A stretch of DNA of 64,000 nucleotides from Planctomycetota bacterium (GCA_029260755.1 JAJDCQ010000110.1:1-64000); one strand, 5' to 3'. Positions 28,131-36,502 are shown, counted from the stretch's first letter. Made by a program: numbers and translations. Notes: generated by a model not told the origin, from the letters alone.

Positions 28131-28637
28131 ATGACCGCCCGCGGCGTCCTCTTCGCCCTCGACTCCGCCATGCAGGCGCGGCTGCACGACGCCGCCGAGA
28201 AGGGCGACGCCGCCGTCCTCGAGATCATCCACGAGGTCATCGAGGAGGAGTGCCCGCGGGAGTGGCGCTTCGACCTCGACAAGGCGTGGGACGCGATCCA
28301 CCGCTGCCTGACCGACGGCGAGCTCGACTACGAAAACGGCGAGCCGCCGCTGTCGCTCACGATCTTGGGCGGCTACCAGCAGATCGAGGGCGATACGGGC
28401 GACGTCGTCTCGGTCGTGCCCGAGGAGGAGGTCGCGGCGGTGGCGACGGCGCTCGAGAAGGTGACCCGCGACTGGCTCCACGAGCGCTACCTCGCGATCG
28501 ATCCCGAGGACTACGGGATGCCGCTGTCCGATGAGGACTTCGACTACACCTGGATGAGCTTCGAAGGCGTCCCCGCGTTCTACCGGCGCGCGGCGGACGC
28601 CGGCGACCGCGCCGTCGTCTTCTCCGTCGACGCCTGA
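28131..28637 (+). CDS. DUF1877 (YfbM-like) protein
   Basis: A 168-residue acidic protein of the DUF1877/YfbM family. It has the hallmark FDLDKAWDAIHRCLTDGE block, GGYQQIEGDTGDVVSVVPEEEVAAVATAL, and a C-terminal region ending FYRRAADAGDRAVVFSVD. The family is small, cytoplasmic and of unknown function, with an alpha/beta fold. The gene starts 4 nt after the recQ stop, so it is in the recQ transcript. No catalytic residues are evident. Confidence 0.85.
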   Translation: MTARGVLFALDSAMQARLHDAAEKGDAAVLEIIHEVIEEECPREWRFDLDKAWDAIHRCLTDGELDYENGEPPLSLTILGGYQQIEGDTGDVVSVVPEEEVAAVATALEKVTRDWLHERYLAIDPEDYGMPLSDEDFDYTWMSFEGVPAFYRRAADAGDRAVVFSVDA

Positions 28638-28648
28638 GCGCGCGGCGA

Positions 28649-28654
28649 TAACAT
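28649..28654 (+). promoter_or_regulatory. -10 element of a probable leaderless promoter
   Basis: TAACAT ends 9 nt before the GTG at 28664. There is no ribosome-binding site in between, which suggests a leaderless transcript for the symporter gene. Confidence 0.35.
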
Positions 28655-28663
28655 GGCCCGACC

Positions 28664-30235
28664 GTGAGCGTCATCGACTGGGTCATCGTCGCCGCCTACG
28701 CCGCCCTCGTCATCGGGATCGGCGCCTGGGCGACCCGCAAGCAGGAGGGGACCGACGAGTACTTCCGCGGCTCGCGGAAGCTGCCGTGGTGGGCCGTCGG
28801 CATCTCGCTCATCGCGACCGCCTTCTCGGCCGCGTCGCTCCTCGGCGCCCCGGGCGAGGGCTACCATCACGGCTTCCGCTGGATCCAGCTCCAGCTGGGC
28901 GACCTCATCGGCTACGCCATCGTCTGCATCGTCTTCCTGCCGGTGCTGGTCCGCCTCGACATCACGACCGCCTACGAGTACCTCGAGCGGCGCTTCGACG
29001 CGAAGACCCGGGCGCTCGGCGCCTTCTTCTTCCTCGCGTTCGTCCTGGTCCGCCTCGGCGGGCTCCTCTACGCCGCGTCGCTCTGCTTCTCGGTCGTCGC
29101 CGAGATTCCGGTCCCGACCGCGATCGTGATCGTCGGGCTCGTCTCGATCGGCTACACCGTCGCCGGCGGCATCGCCGCCGTCGTCTGGACCGACGTCCTG
29201 CAGTTCGTGATGATCCTCGTCGGCGTCGGCGCGGCGCTGATCGTCGCCGCGAACGGGATCGAGGGCGACCTGCTCGAGACCGCCCGCGAGTCCGGACGGC
29301 TCACCGTCGTCTCGGTCGTGAAGACCGACGAGGTCGGCGGTCTCGGCACCTTCTGGGATCCGACCGACATCCGGACGTTGCCGGTCGCCGTGATCGCCTA
29401 CGGTACGCTCGTCTTCGGCGTCGCGGCGACGAACCAGCAGATGGTCCAGCGCTACGTCTGCTGCGACGACGTCGCGAGCGCGCGCAAGGCGGTGATGCTC
29501 GGCTGGTTCTCCGGCTTCGTCGGCATCCAGGCCTGCCTCCTCCTCGGCGTGCTCCTCCACTCCTACTACGAGGCGCGTCCCGGCGCCCTCGTCGGGGCGA
29601 TCCGGGACATCTACCACGCGGACGAGCCGGGGATCGGCCTGAGCGCGATCAAGGTCGCTCCTGATCAGATCCTCCCGGTGTTCATCGCCCGGGAGCTCCC
29701 GGTTGGCGTCGCCGGGCTGCTCGTCGCGACTGTATTCGCGGCCGCCATGTCATCGATCGACTCGGCCTTGCACTCGCTCTCGACCTGTCTCGTCGTCGAC
29801 GGCTACCGCCGCTTCATCGCCCCCGCCAAGGACGACGCCCACCACCTCCGCGTCGCCCGCGGCCTCATCATCTTCTGGGGGCTGGTCGGGATCGTCGTCG
29901 CGTTCTACGTCGCCCGGACCAAGCTGCCGCTCCTGCCGTTCCTCGTGAAGTACACCGCCTTCACGGTCGGCCCCCTCCTCGGCCTGTTCCTTCTCGGGTT
30001 CACCGACCGGCGTGCCAACGGGCACGGGGCGTTCTTCGGGACGATCGGGGCGACCGTGGTGCTCGCGATCGCGTTCGCAGCGCTCGGCATCCCCGGGATC
30101 TGGTTCTCGGCGTTCGCCGCACCCGTCACGGTGCTGCTCGGCGCGGCGATCTCGCTCGCCTTCGCCGCCCCGCGCCCGGACCAGCTCGATCTCGGTGCGC
30201 CGAAGCCTGCAAATCCGAGCTCCGAGGGTACATAA
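28664..30235 (+). CDS. sodium:solute symporter family (SSS) protein
   Basis: A 523-residue integral membrane protein with about 13 helices in the LeuT-type fold of the SSS family (PutP, SGLT). The N-terminal helix is followed by YFRGSRKLPWWAVGISLIATAFSA, the classic first-repeat segment. The sodium-site helix 8 segment is VATVFAAAMSSIDSALHSLST, in which the two Ser residues of SSIDS are expected Na+ ligands. Substrate (sugar, amino acid or organic acid) cannot be read; the general form resembles sialic acid/sugar-type members. It is followed by a hairpin terminator and ends convergently with a small gene. Confidence 0.92.
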   Translation: MSVIDWVIVAAYAALVIGIGAWATRKQEGTDEYFRGSRKLPWWAVGISLIATAFSAASLLGAPGEGYHHGFRWIQLQLGDLIGYAIVCIVFLPVLVRLDITTAYEYLERRFDAKTRALGAFFFLAFVLVRLGGLLYAASLCFSVVAEIPVPTAIVIVGLVSIGYTVAGGIAAVVWTDVLQFVMILVGVGAALIVAANGIEGDLLETARESGRLTVVSVVKTDEVGGLGTFWDPTDIRTLPVAVIAYGTLVFGVAATNQQMVQRYVCCDDVASARKAVMLGWFSGFVGIQACLLLGVLLHSYYEARPGALVGAIRDIYHADEPGIGLSAIKVAPDQILPVFIARELPVGVAGLLVATVFAAAMSSIDSALHSLSTCLVVDGYRRFIAPAKDDAHHLRVARGLIIFWGLVGIVVAFYVARTKLPLLPFLVKYTAFTVGPLLGLFLLGFTDRRANGHGAFFGTIGATVVLAIAFAALGIPGIWFSAFAAPVTVLLGAAISLAFAAPRPDQLDLGAPKPANPSSEGT

Positions 30236-30239
30236 AGAA

Positions 30240-30280
30240 ACCCGCGGATGGGGCAGGATCGCCCATGGGTGTCCGCGGGT
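30240..30280. terminator. bidirectional terminator hairpin
   Basis: ACCCGCGGA (30240-30248) pairs perfectly with TCCGCGGGT (30272-30280). It lies 4 nt after the symporter stop and 15 nt beyond the stop of the convergent small gene. Upstream AAAGAAA provides T residues on the minus strand. Confidence 0.55.
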
Positions 30281-30295
30281 GAGGTCGATTCGAGA

Positions 30296-30532
30296 CTAAT
30301 CCGAGGAGCGCGGCGGGCTTCCCTCGGGGCTCTTGTGGTGACCGCCGGCGCGATGGTCGCGAATCGCTGCCAAAAGGGCCTTCGTGGCGGTCTTTCGGTC
30401 GATCTGGCGGAGGGCGGTTCGAAGCGGCTTGGCGATCGGCTCCCACTCGCCCCACCAGAGCGCCTCCCGGATCATGAAGGGAGACGGGGGGTTACCGAGA
30501 GTCCTGAGGGTGTAGCTGACCTCGAAGCTCAC
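30296..30532 (-). CDS. small protein of unknown function (78 aa)
   Basis: A 78-residue protein starting SFEVSYTLRTLGNPPSPF, with an aromatic patch (MIREALWWGEWEPI) and a helical part (TATKALLAAIRDH) before a disordered tail. I do not recognise it. The gene is credible because the GTG has AGGAG at 7-nt spacing, a shared terminator hairpin follows, and its composition differs from the arginine-rich shadows of the region. The 192-base gap upstream (30533-30724) contains nothing I can name. It may be regulated with the adjacent NAD-linked cluster, but no sequence evidence shows this. Confidence 0.5.
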   Translation of the reverse strand: MSFEVSYTLRTLGNPPSPFMIREALWWGEWEPIAKPLRTALRQIDRKTATKALLAAIRDHRAGGHHKSPEGSPPRSSD

Positions 30533-30724
30533 CGTGTTCTCCTGCGGGACCGCGATGACCGACGCAAACCGGAGACCGTCAGACCTTGACCAGGGTGCGT
30601 CACGCCCCCGTCACCGGCTGGGACTCTACCACTCTAGACTCCGACGGGACCCATCTCGTTTCCCTTCATTGGCACTTTAGCGATCACGCCGCCGTTCTTC
30701 ATACGCCCGAGCGGAGCGGATCGT

Positions 30725-31570
30725 TCAGCGTTTCCGGGTCGTCGCCCGCTTCCGTCGGGCCGATCGGGGCCTCTCCGGCTTGGATGTCGTCGGTTTTCTC
30801 CGCTCCGGAACGATCGTTTCGGGCGCACGATCCCGCGCGAACCGGTAGACGGCCGCCGGCTTGCTCGCCGTGACGCGCTTGCCCGGCGCCTTCTCGATGA
30901 TCTTCTCGTCCAGCATCCGGTGGAACCGGCGCCGGAAGTTGCCCGGGTCGTAGCGCTCGCCCTTGGCGACCTCGAGGACGGCCCGGAGCTCGGCGATCGT
31001 GAACGTCTCGGGCACCAGCTCGAACGCGATCGTCGAGTAGTCGATCTTGCCGCGCAGGCGGGTGAGGGCCGTCTCGAGGATCTCGGCGTGGTCGAACGCC
31101 AGGATGGAGCGGTCGAGCCCCTCGACCGAGAACCAGCGCGCCTCGGAGACGTCGCCGCCCGCGTGGACGAACGGGGCGAGGTCGGGGCGCACGAGGGCGT
31201 AGTAGGCGACGCTGATCACCCGCATCCTCGGGTCGCGGCCGGACTTGCCGAACGTGTAGAGCTGCTCGAGGAAGACCGAGCCGCGCGGCAGACCGGTCTC
31301 CTCGGTGAGCTCGCGCAGGGCCGCCTCGTCGAGATCCTCGCCCTGATCGTCGCTCCCCTCGCCGACCCGGACGAAGCCGCCCGGCAGAGCCCAGCCGCCC
31401 TCGAACGGCGGCTCCTTCCGCTTCACGACGATCACCTTCAGGTCCGCGTCGACGATCGTGAAGATGATCAGGTCGACGGCGACGGCCGGCCGCGGGTAGT
31501 CCTCCGCCGCCGGGCCGTCGCTCCGGGCCGTGGTGCTCGGTCGTTTCGGGGTCGTCCGCCGCTTGGCCAT
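30725..31570 (-). CDS. NrtR-like Nudix/winged-helix regulator of NAD metabolism
   Basis: A 281-residue protein with an N-terminal basic tail, a Nudix domain (about 28-170) and a C-terminal winged-helix-like domain (about 175-250: TFTIAELRAVLEVAKGERYDPGNFRRRFHRMLD). This is the layout of NrtR, which binds ADP-ribose or related NAD metabolites and represses NAD genes. The Nudix box is GGFVRVGEG then EAALRELTEETGL, with a short insertion but with the REL-EE core retained, so hydrolase activity may remain, unlike many NrtR proteins. The C-terminal 30 residues are Arg/Lys-rich. It closes the minus-strand cluster with nicotinamidase-like and kinase genes. Confidence 0.83.
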   Translation of the reverse strand: MAKRRTTPKRPSTTARSDGPAAEDYPRPAVAVDLIIFTIVDADLKVIVVKRKEPPFEGGWALPGGFVRVGEGSDDQGEDLDEAALRELTEETGLPRGSVFLEQLYTFGKSGRDPRMRVISVAYYALVRPDLAPFVHAGGDVSEARWFSVEGLDRSILAFDHAEILETALTRLRGKIDYSTIAFELVPETFTIAELRAVLEVAKGERYDPGNFRRRFHRMLDEKIIEKAPGKRVTASKPAAVYRFARDRAPETIVPERRKPTTSKPERPRSARRKRATTRKR

Positions 31571-31674
31571 TTTCAGGCTCGCCGTCACGCGATGCTCTGC
31601 CCACCAAAGGGTTTGAATCACCCTATCGAGGGAGCGAGCGCCGCGCAAAGACGCGCGCCCCCGGGCGGCGCGGC

Positions 31675-32490
31675 TCAGTTCAGGAAGAAGCCGGCGTTCG
31701 GCCCGGGCTGGACCTTCTGCTGGCTCATCCGGATCGCGGACTGGCTCACCATCTCGAAGACCTTCCGCAGCGCCGACGCCGTCGCGGTCGTCTGCACGAG
31801 GGTACAGCCGGCCGGGACGCCCATGCTCCTCGCGACGCCCTTGAAGTCGACGTCGTCGCCGACGCCGACGAAGGCGAGGACGAACTGCTCCGAGGCGAGG
31901 AGGTCGCGGCTGATCTTCGCGCAGTCGGCCGCGGCCCGCCGGCTGCTCGTGTCGCCGCCGTCGGTGATCACGACGACGAGGCTCCGGCACGGCGTCCCGC
32001 CGTCGCGGAGCTGCTGGGCGTAGGCCACGTTCGCCGCGCACGCGTCGAACCACGCGTCGTAGAGGCTCGTCATGCCGGCGGGCCGGTAGCTCCGCCCGTC
32101 GAGCTTCGCCGCGTCGGCGACCGGGACGTAGGAGTGGATGACCTTGAGGGCGTCGTTGAACGTCCACAGCGCCATCAGGATCGAGTCGCTCTCCTTGCTG
32201 CCAGAGAACGCGTCGACGAGCTGGTTGTAGCCGTCACGGACGGCCCTGGAGAGCTTCGCGAAGCCGATGCTGGACGACTTGTCGAGGAGGATCGTGATCA
32301 GGGTGACGTCGGTCGCCGTGATGTCCTCGGCGTCCTTGCCGGCGGCGCCGGCGACGACGAGCTGGCCGAGGTTGCCGGTCAGGAGCGACGAGGTCGCCGC
32401 GCTGATCACGCCGGAGCCGACGGCCCCGGCGAAGAGGTTGTTGAGGCCGGCCTGCTGACCGGCGCCGATGATCGTGCTGCTCGAGCTCAT
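31675..32490 (-). CDS. von Willebrand factor A (TerY/YegL-like) protein
   Basis: A 271-residue soluble vWA protein. The metal-ion-dependent adhesion site is complete: D70-x-S72-x-S74 (LLDKSSS), T140 (PAGMTSLYDA) and D176 (VITDGGDTSS). The N-terminal 60 residues are Gly/Ser/Ala-rich and flexible. There is no signal peptide, so it acts in the cytoplasm. ATG at 32490 has GGAG at 6-nt spacing. It resembles TerY/YegL, which pair with a PP2C phosphatase and a kinase, and both of those genes are upstream here on the same strand (35.6-36.4 kb and 33.7-35.6 kb). Confidence 0.85.
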   Translation of the reverse strand: MSSSSTIIGAGQQAGLNNLFAGAVGSGVISAATSSLLTGNLGQLVVAGAAGKDAEDITATDVTLITILLDKSSSIGFAKLSRAVRDGYNQLVDAFSGSKESDSILMALWTFNDALKVIHSYVPVADAAKLDGRSYRPAGMTSLYDAWFDACAANVAYAQQLRDGGTPCRSLVVVITDGGDTSSRRAAADCAKISRDLLASEQFVLAFVGVGDDVDFKGVARSMGVPAGCTLVQTTATASALRKVFEMVSQSAIRMSQQKVQPGPNAGFFLN

Positions 32491-32543
32491 GGGAATCTCC
32501 GTTCCGGGTTGGGGGTATCTGGGACGGCGGGAGGGGACGGAAC

Positions 32544-32635
32544 CTCACGCAAAGGCGCAAAGACGCAAAGGGGCCTTGCTCGTGCCGAGGTCCGGATCAG
32601 GTGGAGCGCCTTTGCGCCTTTGCGCCTTTGCGCGA
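32544..32635. repeat. fold-back repeat of CGCAAAG units
   Basis: The arm 32544-32574 (units GCGCAAAG / ACGCAAAG) and the arm 32605-32635 (units CTTTGCGC) are inverted copies with 3 mismatches in 31. The spacer is 30 nt. The element fills the gap between the nicotinamidase-like gene and the vWA gene and may split or attenuate the transcript. The same class of repeat is common in intergenic DNA of environmental bacteria. Confidence 0.75.
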
Positions 32636-32668
32636 GATCTCATCGCCCTCCGAGTGAGAGCCGCCCGA

Positions 32669-33637
32669 TCACGCGATCGGGTCGGTCGTCTTCACCACGT
32701 GCATGCCGGCCTTGCGGAAGTCCTCGATCGCGCGGTCGGCGATCGCCGGGAAGTCGAGCGCCGGCGGGAGCGGGTCGATCGGCGGCGCCGGCACCGGGCT
32801 CATCGCGTCCTCGAGGATCCAGACCTTGTCGGCGAGCCCGGGGTCGGTCGCCTGGATCTCCTTCTGGATGTCGGCGAGCGTCGACAGGACGCAGTGACTC
32901 TTCGCCTGCCCGAAGACGTAGACGCGGTCGTAGTCCATCAGCAGCTTGAAGAACGGGGCGTTGAAGGAGCCGACGACCTGCCCACCGAGCTCGGTCACCT
33001 CGGGCCGAAGGACCGAGTAGTTCTCGGTCATCGCGTGGGTGCCCTTGGTCTCGAAGTGCGTCTGGTGACGACGGACGATGCTGTGGAAGATCGCCGCCTC
33101 CATCAGGGCCGGGACGAGCGCGTGGCTGACGCCGCCGAGGAGGGTGTGGAACGGCCAGACGGTCAGGACGTACTTCCCGCTCTTCTCGAGGCGCTCGGTG
33201 TACTCGAGGCACTCGCGCGGGTGCATGATCGGCGTCCACTTGCCGGTGCGGATGTCCTCGCGGGTGATCGGCGTGAACGGCGCCGGGTGCTTCCCATCGG
33301 GGTCGGTCCACCAGGCGGGGTGGAAGACCTGGAAGATCCGGTGGGTGTCCATCGAGAAGTGGAGCCCGGTGATCCGGTCGAGGTTCCGGTAGAGCCAGTC
33401 GAGGGTCCGCTGGGTGTCCTCGACCGCGCCCGGGACGGCCAGGCTCGCGTTCGGCAGGCAGAAGCCGACCTGGCAGTCGATCCCGAACGCGGCGATCCGG
33501 AACTTGTCGCGCCCGGACGGGGCGACCCGGTACTGCTTGCGGTACTCGTGGGCCGTGTCGGCGACCTCGGCCGCCCGCTCCATGAAGAGCTGGTCGACGC
33601 GGCTCCGGTCGAAGAACTTGGGAAGGGGCATGGTCAT
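32669..33637 (-). CDS. nicotinamidase-like isochorismatase-fold amidohydrolase
   Basis: A 322-residue protein of the isochorismatase/nicotinamidase superfamily. The nucleophile C249 lies in FGQAKSHCV, and the catalytic Asp is D54 in GIDCQVGF. A metal-site-like D97-x-H99 (MDTH) with a following HPAWW, and WPFHTLLGG (about 161-169), are nicotinamidase features. It is about 100 residues longer than PncA because of an N-terminal extension (1-45) and inserts. Nicotinamidase converts nicotinamide to nicotinate in NAD salvage. That substrate is supported by the neighbouring NrtR-like gene but is not proven. It starts 63 nt after the kinase gene, with a stem-loop between them. Confidence 0.8.
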   Translation of the reverse strand: MTMPLPKFFDRSRVDQLFMERAAEVADTAHEYRKQYRVAPSGRDKFRIAAFGIDCQVGFCLPNASLAVPGAVEDTQRTLDWLYRNLDRITGLHFSMDTHRIFQVFHPAWWTDPDGKHPAPFTPITREDIRTGKWTPIMHPRECLEYTERLEKSGKYVLTVWPFHTLLGGVSHALVPALMEAAIFHSIVRRHQTHFETKGTHAMTENYSVLRPEVTELGGQVVGSFNAPFFKLLMDYDRVYVFGQAKSHCVLSTLADIQKEIQATDPGLADKVWILEDAMSPVPAPPIDPLPPALDFPAIADRAIEDFRKAGMHVVKTTDPIA

Positions 33638-33656
33638 GGCTTGGGTCTCCGTTCTC

Positions 33657-33675
33657 GCCCCTCCTCATGAGGGGC
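33657..33675 (-). promoter_or_regulatory. intercistronic stem-loop
   Basis: GCCCCTC (33657-33663) pairs with GAGGGGC (33669-33675) with a 5-nt loop between the kinase and nicotinamidase-like genes. It could be an attenuator or an RNA-processing site. Confidence 0.4.
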
Positions 33676-33700
33676 TGACGTTTGGTGACGGTTGCCGCGC

Positions 33701-35599
33701 TCACCCGAGCAGGGTGAGCTGCAGGATCTCCTGGGTGGTGACGAGGTAGACCGTCCCGCCGGGGCCCGGCAGGACGCGCGCGTCGGCGCGGGTGAACGGC
33801 TCGGTGTCGGCGAACAGGGTCGACTCGCGGATCGACCGGGTGGCCGGGTCGATCACGAGCGAGAGGAGGCCGTCGTCGGTCGCCTGCACGATCCGCTCGC
33901 CGACGATCGCCTTTCCGCCGACGGCGGCGAGGCACCGCTCGTCGTCGGGCGCGCCGAGCTTGCTCGCGACCACGACGCCGTCGCGACCGATCACGTGGAG
34001 CGCCGTCTCGACGCGGCCGCCCTCGAGCGTCTGGGTCTGGAAGAGGACGCGGTCGTCGCCGAACGCGGCGGCGACGTCGAGCAGCCGCCCACGGATCGGC
34101 GGGAGGCCTTCGACCTGACGGAGGCCGGGCTTGCCCGGCTCGAAGACGAACGGGACGGTGAGCAGCCCCGGGCGATAGAACCCGAAACCGAGGCGCTCGC
34201 CGGCGGCGAGCCACGTCTGCCCGTCGAGCACCTGACCGATCCGGCGCCCCGACGCGGTGTCGGTGAGCCAGCCGGCGTCGACGCGGAAGCAGGTCGCCGA
34301 GGTCGCCGCGAAGGCCGGCTCGTTGCCGAGCCCGTCGGCCGCCACCCGCTCCGCGATCCGTTCGCCTTCGATCCGGACGAGCTTCCGGTCCCAGCCGATC
34401 CAGGTCGAGCGCGTCTGGATCCCGAAGGCCATGCCCGGCGCGACGTCCTGCTGCATGACGATCGCGCCATCCTCGCGCCGGAGGACGCCGCCCTCCTCGA
34501 GCAGCCACTTCAGGCCGCCCTGGACGACCGCGGCGTGGATCCGGCCCGCCGTCCGGAGGACGCGACGCGCCTCGCACCGGCCGTGGCTGATGGCGAGTCC
34601 CGAAGGGCTCGCCCCGAGGGACGAGGGGCGAAGCCCGGAGGAAGGGAGCCCGATCGCTCGGCGCGGCCCGCCGGCGCCGGCGACGCCGCGGGCGGAGCAG
34701 CCGGGGCAGCGCGCCCGGGCGTGGACGAGGCCGCAGGCGCAGCGCGTCCAGGTGATGTCGAGGAGGCGCTCGGGGAAGCGCTCGCGGCGGGCCTCATCGA
34801 AGACCTGTCCGAACCAGGCGCGGAGCTCGTCGGGGAGCGCGTCGGGAGTGACCGCCGCCTTGGGGTAGCGGACGTCGCTCTGGAGCACGCTGTGGCCGGC
34901 CTGGGCGCGCCGCAGCAGGGTCGGCAGGGTCGAGTGGACGCCGCCGTAGGGATGACAGTAGAGCAGGCTCTGGAAGAGCATCACCGAGAACGCGTACCAG
35001 TCGGTCGCGGGGGTGAACGCGGCCGTCTTGGTCAGGTCGACGCCGTAGAGGGCGGGGTCGAGGAACCGCTCGGTCGCGACGACGCACGGCCAGGCGCCGA
35101 GCTGCATCGAGTCGACGTCGATGAACCACGGCTCGTCGCCGGCGAAGATGATGTTGCAGTCGTTGAGGTCGCCGACGACCACCCCCGCGCCGTGGAGACG
35201 GTCGATGACCGAGTGGATCCGGCGGAAGATCGCGAGGACGGTCTCGTTGTCGACGACGCCCTCGCGCCACGAGCGCTGACCGAGGCGCCGGAGGTCCTCG
35301 GCGCCGTCGATCCGGCGCATCGCGAAGCCGACCACGGCGCCGTTCCGGGCGTCCACGACGAGCTCGAGCGGGGCGACCACCGCGTCGGGCAGGCCGCTCG
35401 GAAGCGCGGCCATCTTCGCGAACTTGTCGGCGAGAACGCGATCGGCCGCCCGCCGTCGCTTCGCCGGGAGCGAGCGATCGACCGGATGGAAGATCTTCAC
35501 GGCCAGGTCGGCGTGGCGGTAGACGCGCGCCTCGCCGCCGACGCCGAGGATGTCGGCGTCGGTCAACCGGACCCTCTTGCCAGCGATCGTGACGTTCAT
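33701..35599 (-). CDS. YegI-like atypical protein kinase with zinc ribbon
   Basis: A 632-residue atypical kinase. It has a glycine-loop variant GVGGEARVY (19-27), K35 (AVKIF), a catalytic loop GDLNDCN (D144, N149) replacing HRDLKxxN, and DVDSMQ (161-166) in place of DFG. These variants (GDLN and D-x-D-S) match the YegI group. The kinase domain ends near 285 and is followed by a zinc ribbon (CACG...CPGC, about 290-310) and a 300-residue beta-rich C-domain with repeated WL-GxR/FG segments, perhaps a propeller-type sensor. Its start overlaps the PP2C stop by 4 nt (ATGA). It is the kinase of the vWA/PP2C/kinase set. Confidence 0.8.
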   Translation of the reverse strand: MNVTIAGKRVRLTDADILGVGGEARVYRHADLAVKIFHPVDRSLPAKRRRAADRVLADKFAKMAALPSGLPDAVVAPLELVVDARNGAVVGFAMRRIDGAEDLRRLGQRSWREGVVDNETVLAIFRRIHSVIDRLHGAGVVVGDLNDCNIIFAGDEPWFIDVDSMQLGAWPCVVATERFLDPALYGVDLTKTAAFTPATDWYAFSVMLFQSLLYCHPYGGVHSTLPTLLRRAQAGHSVLQSDVRYPKAAVTPDALPDELRAWFGQVFDEARRERFPERLLDITWTRCACGLVHARARCPGCSARGVAGAGGPRRAIGLPSSGLRPSSLGASPSGLAISHGRCEARRVLRTAGRIHAAVVQGGLKWLLEEGGVLRREDGAIVMQQDVAPGMAFGIQTRSTWIGWDRKLVRIEGERIAERVAADGLGNEPAFAATSATCFRVDAGWLTDTASGRRIGQVLDGQTWLAAGERLGFGFYRPGLLTVPFVFEPGKPGLRQVEGLPPIRGRLLDVAAAFGDDRVLFQTQTLEGGRVETALHVIGRDGVVVASKLGAPDDERCLAAVGGKAIVGERIVQATDDGLLSLVIDPATRSIRESTLFADTEPFTRADARVLPGPGGTVYLVTTQEILQLTLLG

Positions 35600-36438
35600 C
35601 GCCGCCTCACCAGCGCGACCGACGTGTCGTCCTTCAGTCGCCGGTGGAGCGCCCCGAGGACGATCAGCCGCTTCTGGAGAAGCGACGGGTTGCGGACGTA
35701 GCGCGCGTCGGTCGCGAGCGCGGCCAGGCCGCCCGCCCGGCGCCCGTCGGGGAGCGGCTCCTCGGCCCGGGCGTCGAGCTCGGCCGCCCCGTCGGTCGCG
35801 ACGATCACGCTCTCGAGCTGCGCCGTCGGTCCGGCGTGGTGGACGCTCGCCCGGATCGCGGCCGGGTCGAGCCCCGTGACCGAGCGGTCGAGGAGCCGAT
35901 AGCCGACGTAGAGCGGCGCGTTGCCGGGGCCGGCGTCGAGGACGGTGGTGCGCCCGTTCACCCGGACGACCCCGTCGCCGATCCCGAAGACGATCGTCCG
36001 GCTCGGCCGGACGACGGCGACGAGGAAGGTGAAGAGGAGGTGATCGCGGACGGTGCCCTCGAGCCGCCCGGGTCGCAGGGAGCGGCCGACGAGGCCGAGG
36101 TAGCGGGTGAGCTGGGTGACGAGCACGTCGAGGCGCGCCCGCTCGAGCGCGGTGGGATCGGGGTGGTCCTCGGGGATCACCGAGAAGAACCAGGCCGACC
36201 ACGAGGCGAGCCAGCTCGCCCCGAGGCGCGCGCCGACCTCGCTCCAGCGGCCCGACCCGCAGCCGTCGGCGACGACGGCCGTGATCGCGCCGCCGTCCAT
36301 CGCGAGGGCGACGCCGTCCTGGTTGTCGCGGTGGAGCCGGACGTGCTCCGACCCGGCGACGGTGCCCGCGGTCGCCATGTAGCGGTCGGTCAGCCGAAGG
36401 GTCTCGCTTGGGCTCGGGGTCTCGATCGTGGTGCTCAT
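35596..36438 (-). CDS. PP2C-family protein phosphatase (PphC-like)
   Basis: A 280-residue metal-dependent Ser/Thr phosphatase. PP2C motifs are in order: RDNQDG (37-42), VADGCGSG (56-63), GDG with VVRV, VATDGAAEL and DDTSVALV at the end, which supply the metal-binding aspartates. GCGSG instead of GMGGH places it with the PphC/YegK-like and bacterial conflict-system PP2Cs rather than SpoIIE types. ATG at 36438 has GGAGG 11 nt upstream. It is the first gene of the minus-strand cluster and overlaps the kinase gene, so it most likely reverses that kinase's autophosphorylation, as PphC does for YegI. Confidence 0.87.
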   Translation of the reverse strand: MSTTIETPSPSETLRLTDRYMATAGTVAGSEHVRLHRDNQDGVALAMDGGAITAVVADGCGSGRWSEVGARLGASWLASWSAWFFSVIPEDHPDPTALERARLDVLVTQLTRYLGLVGRSLRPGRLEGTVRDHLLFTFLVAVVRPSRTIVFGIGDGVVRVNGRTTVLDAGPGNAPLYVGYRLLDRSVTGLDPAAIRASVHHAGPTAQLESVIVATDGAAELDARAEEPLPDGRRAGGLAALATDARYVRNPSLLQKRLIVLGALHRRLKDDTSVALVRRR

Positions 36439-36464
36439 TCGCTCGCTGCCTCCGGTAGAGTTGA

Positions 36465-36502
36465 CGCGACTCAGTTAAAGTTATTTCGACCTTTTTTATA
36501 CC
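36465..36502 (-). promoter_or_regulatory. AT-rich promoter region of the PP2C/kinase cluster
   Basis: A sharply AT-rich island (TATAAAAAAG on the minus strand at 36500-36491, then AAATAACTTTAACTG) lies 30-60 nt before the PP2C start in otherwise 70% GC DNA. No exact -35/-10 pair is assigned. Confidence 0.4.

Noticed and set aside
26110..28134. Alternative plus-strand frame over recQ starting near a -10 element
   Set aside because: Arg/Pro-rich noise; the recQ frame has all helicase motifs.
30586..30873. Possible 95-residue plus-strand gene in the gap before the Nudix gene
   Set aside because: It overlaps the Nudix 3' end, has no ribosome-binding site, and shows low-complexity Ser/Pro composition.
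32544..32635. CRISPR-like repeated units
   Set aside because: Units of 8 nt in inverted arms without spacers of equal length; no cas genes.
30725..36438. Calling the cluster a tellurite resistance operon
   Set aside because: Only the vWA, PP2C and kinase types are shared; no TerD, TerB or TerC gene is in the window.
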